This document shows positions 54,907 to 64,000 of a stretch of 64,000 nucleotides of DNA, piece by piece; within the stretch, counting starts at the first letter, position 1; every line of letters begins with the position of its first letter. The stretch is taken from the NCBI RefSeq assembly GCF_033880585.1, contig NZ_CP137624.1, forward strand, positions 2,887,501-2,951,500. Reading direction: 5' to 3'. The DNA comes from Lysinibacillus louembei. GTDB lineage: Bacteria; Bacillota; Bacilli; Bacillales_A; Planococcaceae. The notes under the pieces were generated by a model. That model was not told where the DNA came from. It worked only from the letters and a program-made list of their open reading frames with translations, and searched no databases. Both the position numbers and the translations under genes were made by a program.

Positions 54907-55359
54907 TTAGTAGTTTCTTTTATGACCTTTTTTGACGAGCTCCCAGTCTATCTCTACATTTTCCCGAACTCTTTTTAGCAGCTGGAAAATTTGCTCTGCT
55001 TCCTCAGTTGAGAAGCCTGTTAACGCGATGTTGTTTGAGTGATCATTTTCTCTTTTAATGATCGGAAATATCGTTTTTCCTTTAGTTGTTGGAAACAGCT
55101 TTTTAATTTTTTTATTGTGCTCATCATTTCTTTTTTCAATAAAGCCATTCGTTTCTAGCTTTTGAATCGCACGAGCTGCGGTCGTTCGGTCTACTTTAAT
55201 CATTTCAGCTAGCTTTTCTTGAATAATACCTGGATTTTCACATATTCGTACAAGGTACAAATATTGACCTTTGGTTAAATCATATTCCTTGAATTCAATA
55301 TTACTAATGGAATCTAGTGCTCTAGCAATCATGCCAATTTCACGAAGAATTTCTGTCAT
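54907..55359 (-). CDS. MarR-family transcriptional regulator
   Basis: 150 residues with 'EYDLTKGQYLYLVRICENPGIIQEKLAEMIKVDRTTAARAIQKLETNGFIEKRNDEHNKKIKKLFPTTKG', the MarR winged helix. The ATG at 55359 follows AAAGGAGG by six bases. It is divergent from a YczE-like membrane protein gene; the shared 100-bp region has a 17-bp inverted repeat (55372-55440) flanking two back-to-back -10 boxes, so it probably controls both directions. Confidence 0.93.
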   Translation of the reverse strand: MTEILREIGMIARALDSISNIEFKEYDLTKGQYLYLVRICENPGIIQEKLAEMIKVDRTTAARAIQKLETNGFIEKRNDEHNKKIKKLFPTTKGKTIFPIIKRENDHSNNIALTGFSTEEAEQIFQLLKRVRENVEIDWELVKKGHKRNY

Positions 55360-55371
55360 TGCCAACCTCCT

Positions 55372-55440
55372 TTATGTTGCAAATACAATAAAAAAATTAT
55401 ATAGTTAATATAATTTAATTTTGTTGTATTTGCAACATAA
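55372..55440. promoter_or_regulatory. divergent promoter region with a 17-bp perfect inverted repeat
   Basis: TTATGTTGCAAATACAA (55372-55388) is the exact reverse complement of TTGTATTTGCAACATAA (55424-55440). Between the arms are a minus-strand -10 TATAAT (55396-55401) and a plus-strand -10 TATAAT (55409-55414). Each arm covers the expected transcript start of one gene, a fitting place for MarR dimers. Confidence 0.75.
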
Positions 55441-55459
55441 AAATGAGGGTGCAAACATT

Positions 55460-56056
55460 ATGAAGTATATTTTTTATCTGATAGGTATTATGATGTTAAC
55501 ACTTGGTATTTCTTTAACGATTCAATCCAATTTAGGGACATCCCCCTTTGACGCATTGCTAGTAGGATTATCTATACATGTAGGATTGACGGTTGGCAGC
55601 TGGGAAATTGTTATTGCGATACTACTGATAGGCTGTAACGCGATTTTAGCGAGGCAAAGACCAGAATTTTTAGGTTTAGTAACAGCATTCATTACAGGGG
55701 TTGGTATTGATTTGTGGCTTTTTTTATGGCGTGATACGTTAATGCCAACAGTATGGTATACCCAAGCAATTTGCTTTATCGTTGGCTTAGTTATAATAGG
55801 GTTAGGCACAGCTATTTATTTGTATGTTAATTTTGCCCCGATTCCTATTGATCGGCTTACATTGCTTCTTCAAAAATTAATGAAAACAAATTTGCTAATA
55901 GCCAGAACGTTAATTTATTTTGTATTTCTAGTGCTAGCGATGCTATTTCATGGCCCTATTGGCATTGGAACAGTGTTAACCGTTTGCCTAGGTGGCTTTC
56001 TTCTTCATTTCTTTATGCCCTACACAGAAAAAGCTTTGAGCCGCTTTGTTACATAA
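55460..56056 (+). CDS. YczE/YitT-type membrane protein
   Basis: 198 residues with five or six hydrophobic helices: 'YLIGIMMLTLGISLTIQSNLGTSPFDALLVGLS' is the typical N-terminal motif, and 'NFAPIPIDRLTLLLQKLM' lies in the last loop. This family has no proven transport substrate; B. subtilis YczE influences antibiotic production through a post-translational step. The ATG at 55460 lies behind GAGGG. Divergent from and probably controlled by the MarR-type regulator. Confidence 0.85.
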   Translation: MKYIFYLIGIMMLTLGISLTIQSNLGTSPFDALLVGLSIHVGLTVGSWEIVIAILLIGCNAILARQRPEFLGLVTAFITGVGIDLWLFLWRDTLMPTVWYTQAICFIVGLVIIGLGTAIYLYVNFAPIPIDRLTLLLQKLMKTNLLIARTLIYFVFLVLAMLFHGPIGIGTVLTVCLGGFLLHFFMPYTEKALSRFVT

Positions 56057-56063
56057 CGATAGA

Positions 56064-56097
56064 AGGACTGCTTATAAACATTCGGCAGCCCTTTTTC
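56064..56097. terminator. terminator between convergent genes
   Basis: AAGGACTGC pairs with GCAGCCCTT (one mismatch), followed by T-runs; the MDR gene ends at 56098. Confidence 0.7.
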
Positions 56098-57081
56098 TCA
56101 AACTAAAAAAATTTTACCCATTTTCCTTTTAGCGGCTTCCACATGCTGTACAGCCTCTTTGACATTAGCTAAATCATATGTGGCAACGGCGGGCATAAAG
56201 CTTAATTGCCCCTGTTCAATTAATGTCATTAATTGATTGAACGTGTTTTGCCAGTGAGCGATAGAGATTTTTTTATTCCAATGACGCAAATGGAAGATTG
56301 CAGCGTTTGCTTGTGCGTCCTTTGCAATTTTTGTCCAATCGACTTGTATACCTGATAGCAGACCAATTGTTAAAAATTGACCTTGTGGACGTAAGGAAAA
56401 GGCTAGCTCTGTTCCTGCTGCCCCACCAATTGAATCAATAGCGGCACTTGCCCCTAGTCCATTCGTTAATGTCATTATTTTTTCTCGAACAGCATGCTCT
56501 GAGCAAATGACATGAGCAGCGCCTAGTGCTAATAGCTGCTCCGTATGTATAGCTGCTCGTGTAATGGCAATTAAGCGAAAGCCAAGCACCTTCGATAATT
56601 GCGCGAAAACATGTCCAATCGCAGAGCCACATGCATTGACAACGAGTGTATCTGTTGGCTTTAGCTTTAGCACCTCCGTACAAATGACCCATGCAGTAAT
56701 TGGATTAATATACATTTGCGCAGCTGTAAAGCTATCGATTGTTTTGGGAATAGGAATGGCGAGTGCAGCAGGCGCCTTTACATAGTCCTGCCAAGTGCCC
56801 TCACCTCTTAGTGGTAGTACGCGCTGCCCAATTAAATTTTTATTCACATTTGTCCCAACATCTTCTACAATCCCAACACCTTCATAGCCTGGGATTGTTG
56901 GCAAGGGAATGCGATGAGCATAGGCTCCCTTAATCGGAATTAAATCAGAAGGGTTGATGGGCCTTGCTAGCATGCGTACAAGCACCTCGTCACTTGCTGG
57001 TGGTTCAACAGTTGTTTCTGTTACAGTTAACACACTTGCTGGTTCACCAAACTCATGAAATGCGATATATTTTGCTTTCAT
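56098..57081 (-). CDS. MDR-family NAD(P)H oxidoreductase (quinone reductase-like)
   Basis: 327 residues, medium-chain dehydrogenase fold. GroES-like N-terminal domain: 'VLVRMLARPINPSDLIPIKGAYAHRIPLPTIPGYEGVGIVEDVG'; Rossmann part with 'LVVNACGSAIGHVFAQLSKVLGFRLIAITR' as nucleotide-binding loop. The zinc-binding Cys/His residues of alcohol dehydrogenases are absent, so it is of the zinc-free quinone-oxidoreductase/enoyl-reductase type. The start is set at the ATG at 57081, 9 bases after AAGGAG; the ATG at 57090 touches the ribosome binding site. Confidence 0.92.
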   Translation of the reverse strand: MKAKYIAFHEFGEPASVLTVTETTVEPPASDEVLVRMLARPINPSDLIPIKGAYAHRIPLPTIPGYEGVGIVEDVGTNVNKNLIGQRVLPLRGEGTWQDYVKAPAALAIPIPKTIDSFTAAQMYINPITAWVICTEVLKLKPTDTLVVNACGSAIGHVFAQLSKVLGFRLIAITRAAIHTEQLLALGAAHVICSEHAVREKIMTLTNGLGASAAIDSIGGAAGTELAFSLRPQGQFLTIGLLSGIQVDWTKIAKDAQANAAIFHLRHWNKKISIAHWQNTFNQLMTLIEQGQLSFMPAVATYDLANVKEAVQHVEAAKRKMGKIFLV

Positions 57082-57181
57082 TCTTGTCATCTCCTTCTTT
57101 TTGGTGACTTTTTATGAAAGCCCTATGGACAAGTATATAATTTTTTTAAAATGTATACTACGGTATTCTGTGGCATTATAA

Positions 57182-57208
57182 AAACCGCTCCATCCCTTGA
57201 AGCGGTTT
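57182..57208. terminator. terminator of the two-lobe GNAT gene
   Basis: AAACCGCT (57182-57189) pairs with AGCGGTTT (57201-57208); on the minus strand it is followed by TTTTTATAA-type sequence. It lies just after the gene ending at 57230. Confidence 0.8.
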
Positions 57209-57229
57209 CCTTTTATTCATGAGCTGGCA

Positions 57230-58102
57230 TTACGGTCTTAATATTTTATACGAACTATGAATTTCTATTGTCTGATAAATATAACGTCTAAAAAAACGTT
57301 TAAAAAATTTTAATACCTTGTTATCTTGATTCCTCACATCAAAATGAGTATAAGGTATGTGAAGTTGGAGTTGATTTTTTATTACCTCCCCCAATAATGG
57401 ACGTAAAATATAATGACTTCTACAATCCTCTTTAATAAAGAGAGATGTAACAACTAAATATTCATTATTGATATTTTTACTTAAGATCCACCCAACGATT
57501 TCTCCTTTAAAGTAAACCCAAAAGCTTGTTTGTGGGCTCGTTTCACCAAATTGAAAATCCTCTAAGGGTGATAAATGCTTAGGATACCAATTGGCATTAC
57601 GTAAGGGTTCTAGCTCTGTTTCATGAATTTGATTCAAGCTTTTAATAGAGAAACCTTCAGGAAAAGTGCTCGTTTCAATCCATTTTTCTTGGTTCATATC
57701 CTTCACACTAATAATAAAATGCGTCTTATCTAAAGCTGGTGGCATCCACGACTGCTTTCTTAATGTAAATTTCATATTTGGGCTTGTTTCAGGAAAAATA
57801 TTGGTGTATAAAACTTTAGCTCCTTTTGCCTTCAGTTCCTTTTCGGCAAACTTCAATAGCTTTTCTTCCATGTTTGTATTTTGCGAGTTCTCTCTAACAT
57901 TGACCGAATAAATGATGCCCATCCTATTTAGCTCTTTATATTCCGCTAAGACAAGCCCAAGTATTTTCTCATTTTTATCCGCTGAAATGCCTATAACAAA
58001 GGAGTCGTTGTCTAAATTATTTAATAAAAAATCACCCTTCACATTTTTAAAATGTGCGAATACTTCATTTACTTTTGTTTGCTTTAATTTTTGAATTTGC
58101 AT
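57230..58102 (-). CDS. two-lobe GNAT-fold protein
   Basis: 290 residues. The first half (about 1-130) resembles a GNAT lobe ('SFVIGISADKNEKILGLVLAEY', then 'EKLLKFAEKELKAKGAKVLYTNIF'). The second half (about 145-275) is another ('FWVYFKGEIVGWILSKNINNEYLVVTSLFIKEDCRSHYILRPLLGEVI'). The acetyl-CoA loop R-x-x-G-x-G/A is not clear in either lobe, so acetyltransferase activity is uncertain. The substrate is unknown. GAAGGTAA precedes the ATG. Single-gene unit. Confidence 0.7.
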   Translation of the reverse strand: MQIQKLKQTKVNEVFAHFKNVKGDFLLNNLDNDSFVIGISADKNEKILGLVLAEYKELNRMGIIYSVNVRENSQNTNMEEKLLKFAEKELKAKGAKVLYTNIFPETSPNMKFTLRKQSWMPPALDKTHFIISVKDMNQEKWIETSTFPEGFSIKSLNQIHETELEPLRNANWYPKHLSPLEDFQFGETSPQTSFWVYFKGEIVGWILSKNINNEYLVVTSLFIKEDCRSHYILRPLLGEVIKNQLQLHIPYTHFDVRNQDNKVLKFFKRFFRRYIYQTIEIHSSYKILRP

Positions 58103-58145
58103 GATTTTTACCTTCTATATAAAAATAATTTTAGCTACAAAGATG

Positions 58146-58175
58146 AAAAGGACCACTTAACATAGTGATCCTTTT
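58146..58175. terminator. terminator of the SLH protein gene
   Basis: AAAAGGACCACT (58146-58157) pairs with AGTGATCCTTTT (58164-58175) with one mismatch, between genes at 58102 and 58195. Confidence 0.8.
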
Positions 58176-58194
58176 CGGTTATTAATAGGCTGTA

Positions 58195-61100
58195 TTAAGG
58201 GGGAGTAGCTACCCCTGGAAGACTTTTTATATAAGATGCAGGTTTTTCTGCGGTTGCTTTTATACGGATATGAATATATTGTGGGGAGCTAGCCTGAATT
58301 TCCAGAGAAGGAACCCCCGTTATAGGTGTAGCAGTTGCCCATTCTGGTGCATTATCTGCTGCGCTATTATTATTATCAACAAAATATTCATAGCTCTGAT
58401 TAGAATCAAAATTATATAATTTTGTGAATCCTGCATTAGACGGTAACGATGTATAAATATCAGGTGCTGCAGCAGGCTTAATATCAATTAATTCAATTTG
58501 CCCTATGTCTTGTATAGCATTTGTTGGCTGCCCTGGTGGTGCAGCTACACGAATATGCACATATTGCCCTGCATTGATCTGAATATTGTCAATTTCAGTG
58601 ATTCCTATTAGGGGAGCTGTTACTGCCCCTGCCCAATTTGTACTAGCAGATGTTGTGGCACTGTCATCAACTATATATTCATAAGTAACACTACTTGTTA
58701 AGCCTGTCAGCTTTATTGTTCCTGCATTCGTTCCTTGTGCTTTTATTGCAGTAGGTGCTGGTAAAGTAGATAATGGAATATTCGTTATATCTATTGTTTT
58801 TGAAATAGAATAAGAATTTTCATCTACAAATTCTTTTTGAGGCTTCGCTTTATTAGAGGCAGCGTCTCTTAAAGAAATATTGTTACCATTATCACTTATT
58901 GTAATAGTTGTATTTGGTTCGATTTTTGATACGGTCGTCGCACCTAATGTGACCGTGACCGTATTTCCTGAAAGTGCAAAGATATCATCATTAGCAAAAG
59001 CAAATGTAGGATTTGTTTGATTGCTTAATGTGAAATCATCCACTAATTCAACTAAATTACCAGAATTAACATTTACTTCTTCTGAGAAAGTAACGGTTAG
59101 CTTGTCTCCTGCATTTACATTGTTAGAACCATCATTGTCAACGAAAGCTGAACTAATAATCACTGGTGCAGCTTGATCCACTGCTGTCACATTAATCCCA
59201 GTTATATGCACGCCATTCATATCTACTATAGATACGCTTGGATTTTGAATAACTGTTGGTGTAAAGTGGGTGCCAGTCACTGGTGCAACTCGAATTGTGA
59301 TATATTGATTTTCACCTTGAGTATGCCTAGAATCAGGTGTTACACCATCACTAAGTAGCGGTGTTCTTCCATTTTTATCTGTTACTTTTATAGACTCCAC
59401 AGTATAACCAGGAATAGTAAATGAATTAATATTGACTGTCGCTGGATCAATATTTGCTGAAAACTTCAGGCGAATCGTTTCCATTTGCCCATCTTGAGAG
59501 CTGACGCCATCTTTCCCGTCTATCGTAACTGTTTCTAATAATGGATTATTCGCTACTGTGTTCGCAATAACTTGTCCCATCTTTCTTGCAAGTTTATCTG
59601 TTGTTGTTCTTTCTACTACAACTACGAACTTGCCAGCAGCTGCCGTAATTTTCCCATCTGGTGGAAGTGCATCCCAAGAAGATACATCTGTATTAAATGA
59701 TGGTTTACCTGTCATAACTGCAACCACATCATCAAAAACTTTATAAGCAAACTCATTTCCTGCATCTGCTGATTCAGTGACTGTGATAGTTACTTTGTCA
59801 TTGCTTAATGGATCATCCAGTGAAGTAACAGTTAAAGTTCCTAGCGCCTCAACGCTCATGCGCGTTCTTAAACTCTCCGCATATTGTGTCCCATTATCTG
59901 CTACTTTTACAATCGCTACATCAATTTCAGTTGTTCCGTTGGCAAAACCAGAGAAAATCGAAATTGTTTTTTCATCAATTCCATCAGGTAGTAAACTCCA
60001 TGTTAATTGATTGCCTAACACATCATATACAGTAATTATATAATCGCTTATTGGTGAAGGAAGTTTCACTTTCACTGTATCTGCCCCAAAGGCATTGTCA
60101 GTAACCGTAATATCATTAATCGCTGGCGCATTCGGGAAAGTCGTTGGTACGCCTTTTTCTACCCTTGCACTTTCTGTTTTTCCGCTCTCTGTCACCGTTA
60201 CATACACTTTATCAAGACCTAGAGGAAAACCTCCTAGAATGTTTACCATATTAAATTGAGAGACAGTCGTAACTGTCAAACTTCCAATAATATTGCCATT
60301 TGTACTTGCATCATATACATTAATGATTGAGCCTATTGGCAATGTAGGTACAGCAACAACATCATTGCCTGGTGTTTCATAATTAATCAATTGGATAGAT
60401 GAGGGTGCTTGTGATTGTCCTGCACTTGGAACAGACACTGGTGTTGATAAACTTGCTGGTGTGCTTCCATTTGCTGCAAAACGAACTTCATAGATTCCTG
60501 CACTTAAGCCTGTAATTTCTGTCGCTAATAAAGGTACATCTACCCAGTTTGTATCAATGATTTGTTTATATTGATAAGTCTTACCTGCATCCAGGCCTGT
60601 AATTTTCCCATCATTACCTGCCAGTGTTGGAGATACTCCCTGCAATCCCGTTGGTGCTGCTGGCGCTAATGCAAAGGAATCCGTAACAGTAGTCACCATT
60701 GCCACATTCGAAATAGCTGAGCGATTGTTACTCGTATCTACGGCATAAACTGTATAGTAGTATATTGTTCCTGCAACAACAGACGTATCCGTAAATGTTG
60801 TTACTCCTTTTCCAATATTACTGCTTACTTTTGTTGCGCCAGTAGTGCCATTTGAATTAGTTGATCGAAATACTTCATAATATGAAAGGTCAGATGCTGT
60901 ACTAGCTGTCCAAGAAATGCTGTTTTGCAAGCCACCTAGTGCTAGAGGGTTTGTATCTAGACTTGACCCAGTGACCCCTGACACTGCGGCTGGTGCTGTT
61001 GTGTCTGTTATTCCACTACCACCACCTCCTGAAGGCACTGCAGGTGTAGGCTCTGAATCCTTTCTTCCATTAATTAGTTCGATTCTTTCTTTTATAGCAT

Positions 61101-62517
61101 CATAGTTTTGAATGACATCAGTAGGCTTTAATCCTGACGGAAGGATTAGATTACCGATTCTCATTTCTGCTCCTATCGTTACTTTTGACTCTTTATTCCT
61201 GATTTCAAGAGTGCTCACATTTGAGTTAATCGTAACATCAGTAGCACCTGGAGCAATAACAACCCTAGACAAGCTGTTAGCAGTTAACATGACATTGCTA
61301 TTAACAATGATTTCTCCTACTGTTGTAGATGTTCCAAGGAAAATAACATCTGCATTTTTATCGATTCCCACATCACCCAACTGGAATTCACTGAAAACAA
61401 CTCTGCCTCTCGCATTATTGATAGCTACAGGGACAGGATTTGTTGAAGCAAGCTTTGCTATTTGTAAGGAATCATCAATCGTTGTTTTCCCTTCTACTTT
61501 CAAAAATTCAGAAAAGAAAGAATTTTCAACACCTTGGCCCACATGGAAATCCGCTTTAATTGTGATATTTTTGATGGTGATATAGTCACCATTTACTGTG
61601 ACATTCGCATCAATGCTTGCACCGTTTCCATCAAATACAACGTGATTTGCATAGGGATTAGCTGTATCTGTACTTGATGTACCCTTTGCAATAAGTTCAA
61701 CAGATTGTATTTTTTCGATTTTATTGCCCTTTGATGTTAATGCTAATCTAGCTCCTTCTAGAGCTGCTAAATTACTAGGGTTTATCCATTTCTTTTGTTC
61801 GTCTGAAAGCGTGTATGTTCTTTCAGATGTAACGAGAGTTTCATTTGTAATCGTAGCTATTGTTTCATTTACTTGCACAGGTGTGAGCTGGCTTTCACTA
61901 CGATAAACGAACGCGGCTATTTGCCCACGAGTCACACTTTTATTAGGCGAAAATGTTGTTGGCGTCGTACCAGTTGTGATGTCATTTTCAATCAATGCAC
62001 CAACATAATTTTTAAACCAATCACCTTGCTTCACATCTGTAAATACGAGCTGCTGTGAATCCTTTATGTCGAAACTATAGGCTAAAGAGAGAATTTTCGC
62101 TGCCTGTGCACGAGTGACAGGATGATTTGGTTTGTATTCTCCTTCAAACCCTGTAATAATTCCCTTATTGGCTAAAGCCGCGATATATTTATAGGCACTG
62201 TGCCCCTTCGATACATCTTTAAATTCTGGATCTGTGATGTTTGTTGTATCCAAATTTAATGCAAGTGCAATGATTTTCGCTACCTGTGCTCGCGTTAGCG
62301 TTTCATTTGGACGGAATGTGCCATCCTCATAGCCACTAATAATATGACGTGCATGCAAACTATTCACAGCCTCGTAAAAGTAAGCATCTGACTGCACGTC
62401 CTTGAATGTCGCTTCGGCTGCATTAGCATTTGGTGCGCCTGTCGCTAAAGTACTGACTACAACTGATGCCGTAATTGTAGATGTCATAATTTTATTAAAA
62501 TTTTTCTTCTTTTTCAT
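58195..62517 (-). CDS. large SLH-domain surface protein with Fn3 and bacterial Ig-like repeats
   Basis: 1440 residues, exported: signal peptide to 'PNANAAEA' (about residue 35). Three SLH domains (about 37-80, 97-140 and 157-200) each hold the motif T-R-[AG]-Q, which anchors the protein to pyruvylated wall polysaccharide. Residues about 215-490 form a beta-helix-like region of short repeats ('VTINSNVSTLEIRNKESKVTI'). After a Gly-rich linker (PSGGGGSG) comes a fibronectin III domain (about 505-610). Then follow several Ig-like or cadherin-like modules and two C-terminal repeats built on 'YEYIVDDS' / 'YEYFVDNN' ending in 'YVHIRV' / 'YIHIRI'. It is a surface protein with adhesive or structural roles; no enzyme domain was seen. 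Confidence 0.9.
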   Translation of the reverse strand: MKKKKNFNKIMTSTITASVVVSTLATGAPNANAAEATFKDVQSDAYFYEAVNSLHARHIISGYEDGTFRPNETLTRAQVAKIIALALNLDTTNITDPEFKDVSKGHSAYKYIAALANKGIITGFEGEYKPNHPVTRAQAAKILSLAYSFDIKDSQQLVFTDVKQGDWFKNYVGALIENDITTGTTPTTFSPNKSVTRGQIAAFVYRSESQLTPVQVNETIATITNETLVTSERTYTLSDEQKKWINPSNLAALEGARLALTSKGNKIEKIQSVELIAKGTSSTDTANPYANHVVFDGNGASIDANVTVNGDYITIKNITIKADFHVGQGVENSFFSEFLKVEGKTTIDDSLQIAKLASTNPVPVAINNARGRVVFSEFQLGDVGIDKNADVIFLGTSTTVGEIIVNSNVMLTANSLSRVVIAPGATDVTINSNVSTLEIRNKESKVTIGAEMRIGNLILPSGLKPTDVIQNYDAIKERIELINGRKDSEPTPAVPSGGGGSGITDTTAPAAVSGVTGSSLDTNPLALGGLQNSISWTASTASDLSYYEVFRSTNSNGTTGATKVSSNIGKGVTTFTDTSVVAGTIYYYTVYAVDTSNNRSAISNVAMVTTVTDSFALAPAAPTGLQGVSPTLAGNDGKITGLDAGKTYQYKQIIDTNWVDVPLLATEITGLSAGIYEVRFAANGSTPASLSTPVSVPSAGQSQAPSSIQLINYETPGNDVVAVPTLPIGSIINVYDASTNGNIIGSLTVTTVSQFNMVNILGGFPLGLDKVYVTVTESGKTESARVEKGVPTTFPNAPAINDITVTDNAFGADTVKVKLPSPISDYIITVYDVLGNQLTWSLLPDGIDEKTISIFSGFANGTTEIDVAIVKVADNGTQYAESLRTRMSVEALGTLTVTSLDDPLSNDKVTITVTESADAGNEFAYKVFDDVVAVMTGKPSFNTDVSSWDALPPDGKITAAAGKFVVVVERTTTDKLARKMGQVIANTVANNPLLETVTIDGKDGVSSQDGQMETIRLKFSANIDPATVNINSFTIPGYTVESIKVTDKNGRTPLLSDGVTPDSRHTQGENQYITIRVAPVTGTHFTPTVIQNPSVSIVDMNGVHITGINVTAVDQAAPVIISSAFVDNDGSNNVNAGDKLTVTFSEEVNVNSGNLVELVDDFTLSNQTNPTFAFANDDIFALSGNTVTVTLGATTVSKIEPNTTITISDNGNNISLRDAASNKAKPQKEFVDENSYSISKTIDITNIPLSTLPAPTAIKAQGTNAGTIKLTGLTSSVTYEYIVDDSATTSASTNWAGAVTAPLIGITEIDNIQINAGQYVHIRVAAPPGQPTNAIQDIGQIELIDIKPAAAPDIYTSLPSNAGFTKLYNFDSNQSYEYFVDNNNSAADNAPEWATATPITGVPSLEIQASSPQYIHIRIKATAEKPASYIKSLPGVATPP

Positions 62518-62881
62518 AGTCTCACATTCTTTCTCTTATTATTGAGGGGACTGTTATACAGATACATAGTGTCTACACTTTAGGTTGGAATATCTCCCTT
62601 TCTTTATATTTAGTTCCACCCTTTTTGGATAGTAATAGGTAAAAATTACTATTTAAACTTTCTGTGACGTTCATACTATAAGTGGTATAAGTAGTTTATA
62701 CTAAAAAATAAAATTTTTATATAAATTTTTGCTATTTATAATGTTAAGAAAATTTAACTTCCATTGGAGAAAAACCAATTATGTTGGCACCATTTCTTAA
62801 CTATGGCTTAAAAGCATTGATACGCGGCACTTTCCTACACATTTCTTCCATGAAAGTATATAATAGCTTAGGGGGTTCATT
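62518..62881. other. divergent intergenic region
   Basis: 364 bp between the SLH gene and the unknown gene at 62882. It should contain promoters for both directions. No gene or strong repeat was identified. Confidence 0.5.
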
Positions 62882-64000
62882 ATGCTAAAAATTAAACAAA
62901 TTGATTTTATAAAAACGGTTTATGATGACTCGATGTCACATAATATTTTTTCCATTGCTAATATTACCTTTTCTAATTATGAGCCAATTTATGGTGCATT
63001 GCTTTATTGGTGCCGCAATACAACAAAAAGTGAATATACACCTGAAGGGGATTATAAATTCTTTTACGATATGGCAAATGTTACGTATTTTGCTTCTGTG
63101 AAATTTCCGAAGCATGTACGTTTAACGCGCGATCAAAAGCAGGAGCTTGCTTATATATTGCTAGAGGAACGAGGTTCCATCGGGTCATATAGCTTCCCAA
63201 CACATAGTAATCGTCGAAAATATGATATTCAAAAGGAATTTGAAGCGCTCACTTTCCCGGAAAATTTTAATCCAGAAATGATTGAGCCAACGTTGAAGCA
63301 AATATCCATGAAACAGGTATTGGAAATTCAGCAACAGCATCCTGATTTCAGCAAACGTTTTATTAGACAGTATATTCAGTGGCGTTCACGTGCATCGCAA
63401 ATGCATCCAAATGATTTACAGCCATATTTATCAGTAATTAGCTTTGCACATATATGCTTAACAAATCCATATTTAACGGAGCAATATTTAATTGAGCATT
63501 TAGACCAACTGTCACCATCATTGCAATATAACTATCCTGTATTAAATCGTTTAACAGGCTCCTTTAAGCGCTATTTCATTGATTTTTTACAGACACGTCA
63601 AGTACCATTAAACGAGGACTTTGCTAATTATGTGGAGCAGTTTATTAACGATGATAACTTTTATGCAAGCCAGGAAGTTCATTATATGGAGCTAGACGAG
63701 CTTGAAGAGGAAATGGATTTACAATTTTTTGAATATGATGTTGGCCCAAATAAGTGGAGCGGTAGCGAGCATTTAGTGAAAGGTATCCCATCTTTGGCAT
63801 GCCAAAAATATGATTCACATGGCTTTAAACGAAAAACAAATAAAGAAATGGACGAGATGATCGCTTCATTTAGCGAGGTACAATTAGATTTGCTTTGTGC
63901 TGTTCTGGAGCCGCATTGGCTACATCGTTATCGCAATCAATTAAATTGGACAAAAATTTGCCGATATAATCGCTATTTAGCGGAGGATTTTATTGTTGCA
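62882..64000 (+). CDS. large protein of unknown function, 3' end outside the window
   Basis: An ATG at 62882 behind AGGGGG opens a frame that stays open to the last base (373 codons, no stop). It begins 'MLKIKQIDFIKTVYDDS' and is rich in Tyr, Phe, Gln and His, with no signal peptide, membrane segment or repeat. The part from about residue 100 is helical ('KQISMKQVLEIQQQHPDFSKRFIRQYIQWRSRASQM'). I do not recognise a domain. Base composition fits the neighbours, so foreign origin is not suggested. Confidence 0.8.
   Translation, partial: MLKIKQIDFIKTVYDDSMSHNIFSIANITFSNYEPIYGALLYWCRNTTKSEYTPEGDYKFFYDMANVTYFASVKFPKHVRLTRDQKQELAYILLEERGSIGSYSFPTHSNRRKYDIQKEFEALTFPENFNPEMIEPTLKQISMKQVLEIQQQHPDFSKRFIRQYIQWRSRASQMHPNDLQPYLSVISFAHICLTNPYLTEQYLIEHLDQLSPSLQYNYPVLNRLTGSFKRYFIDFLQTRQVPLNEDFANYVEQFINDDNFYASQEVHYMELDELEEEMDLQFFEYDVGPNKWSGSEHLVKGIPSLACQKYDSHGFKRKTNKEMDEMIASFSEVQLDLLCAVLEPHWLHRYRNQLNWTKICRYNRYLAEDFIVA

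Overview
The window is AT-rich chromosomal DNA from a low-GC Gram-positive bacterium. Bacillales are indicated by strong AGGAGG-type ribosome binding sites, frequent TTG and GTG starts, an S-box (SAM-I) riboswitch before metA, plsY beside parE-parC, and a surface protein with three SLH domains. A Lysinibacillus/Solibacillus-like member of the Planococcaceae/Caryophanaceae is my best guess; this is inference from gene content, not a database result. No rRNA, tRNA, CRISPR array or intact insertion sequence was seen.

Layout. 0-9 kb is an accessory stretch of small secreted, membrane and unknown proteins: an M15 peptidase, a lipoprotein, an ArsR/SRPBCC pair, a stalk-domain protein and an orphan HsdR-N nuclease-like protein. 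It holds eroded second copies of its own genes. 9-20 kb has a thioesterase, then a tight three-gene operon (large coiled-coil SF1 helicase, acidic unknown protein, patatin-like hydrolase), then a luciferase-like oxidoreductase, an SH3b protein, riboswitch-controlled metA with a coupled deoxyribosyltransferase-like gene, a HesB-like protein and plsY. 20-29 kb holds parE-parC (topoisomerase IV), two transporters, DUF1801, DUF402 and Nudix proteins, and two short genes or fragments. 29-34 kb holds two paralogous acetate-type symporter operons (DUF485 + SSS). 34-41 kb is a second accessory stretch: GNAT, APH-like kinase, an anti-sigma-like membrane protein beside a decayed ECF sigma gene, a serine hydrolase, a cysteine hydrolase and a MarR operon. 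It also contains a 27-codon remnant resembling the start of TnsA (Tn7-type transposition) and two related end-like repeats. 41-58 kb is export and regulation: an MMPL transporter with a TetR regulator and twin palindromic operators, a hotdog thioesterase, an Lrp/AsnC regulator with a divergent cysteine hydrolase, a CPA1 antiporter, a heterodimeric ABC exporter with a possible leader peptide, a Bcr/CflA MFS pump, a MarR regulator with a GNAT gene broken by one stop codon, a YczE-like membrane protein and an MDR oxidoreductase. 58-64 kb holds a 1440-residue SLH protein and the start of a large unknown gene that runs off the window.

The strongest unusual signals are: (1) repeated partial gene duplication followed by decay, including a stalk-protein paralogue whose promoter and 3' end now flank an unrelated secreted-protein gene; (2) the TnsA-like remnant with its duplicated flanking repeat; (3) the decayed ECF sigma gene beside an intact anti-sigma-like gene; (4) the helicase/acidic protein/patatin operon as an uncharacterised three-part module; (5) well-formed operators for the local TetR and MarR regulators.
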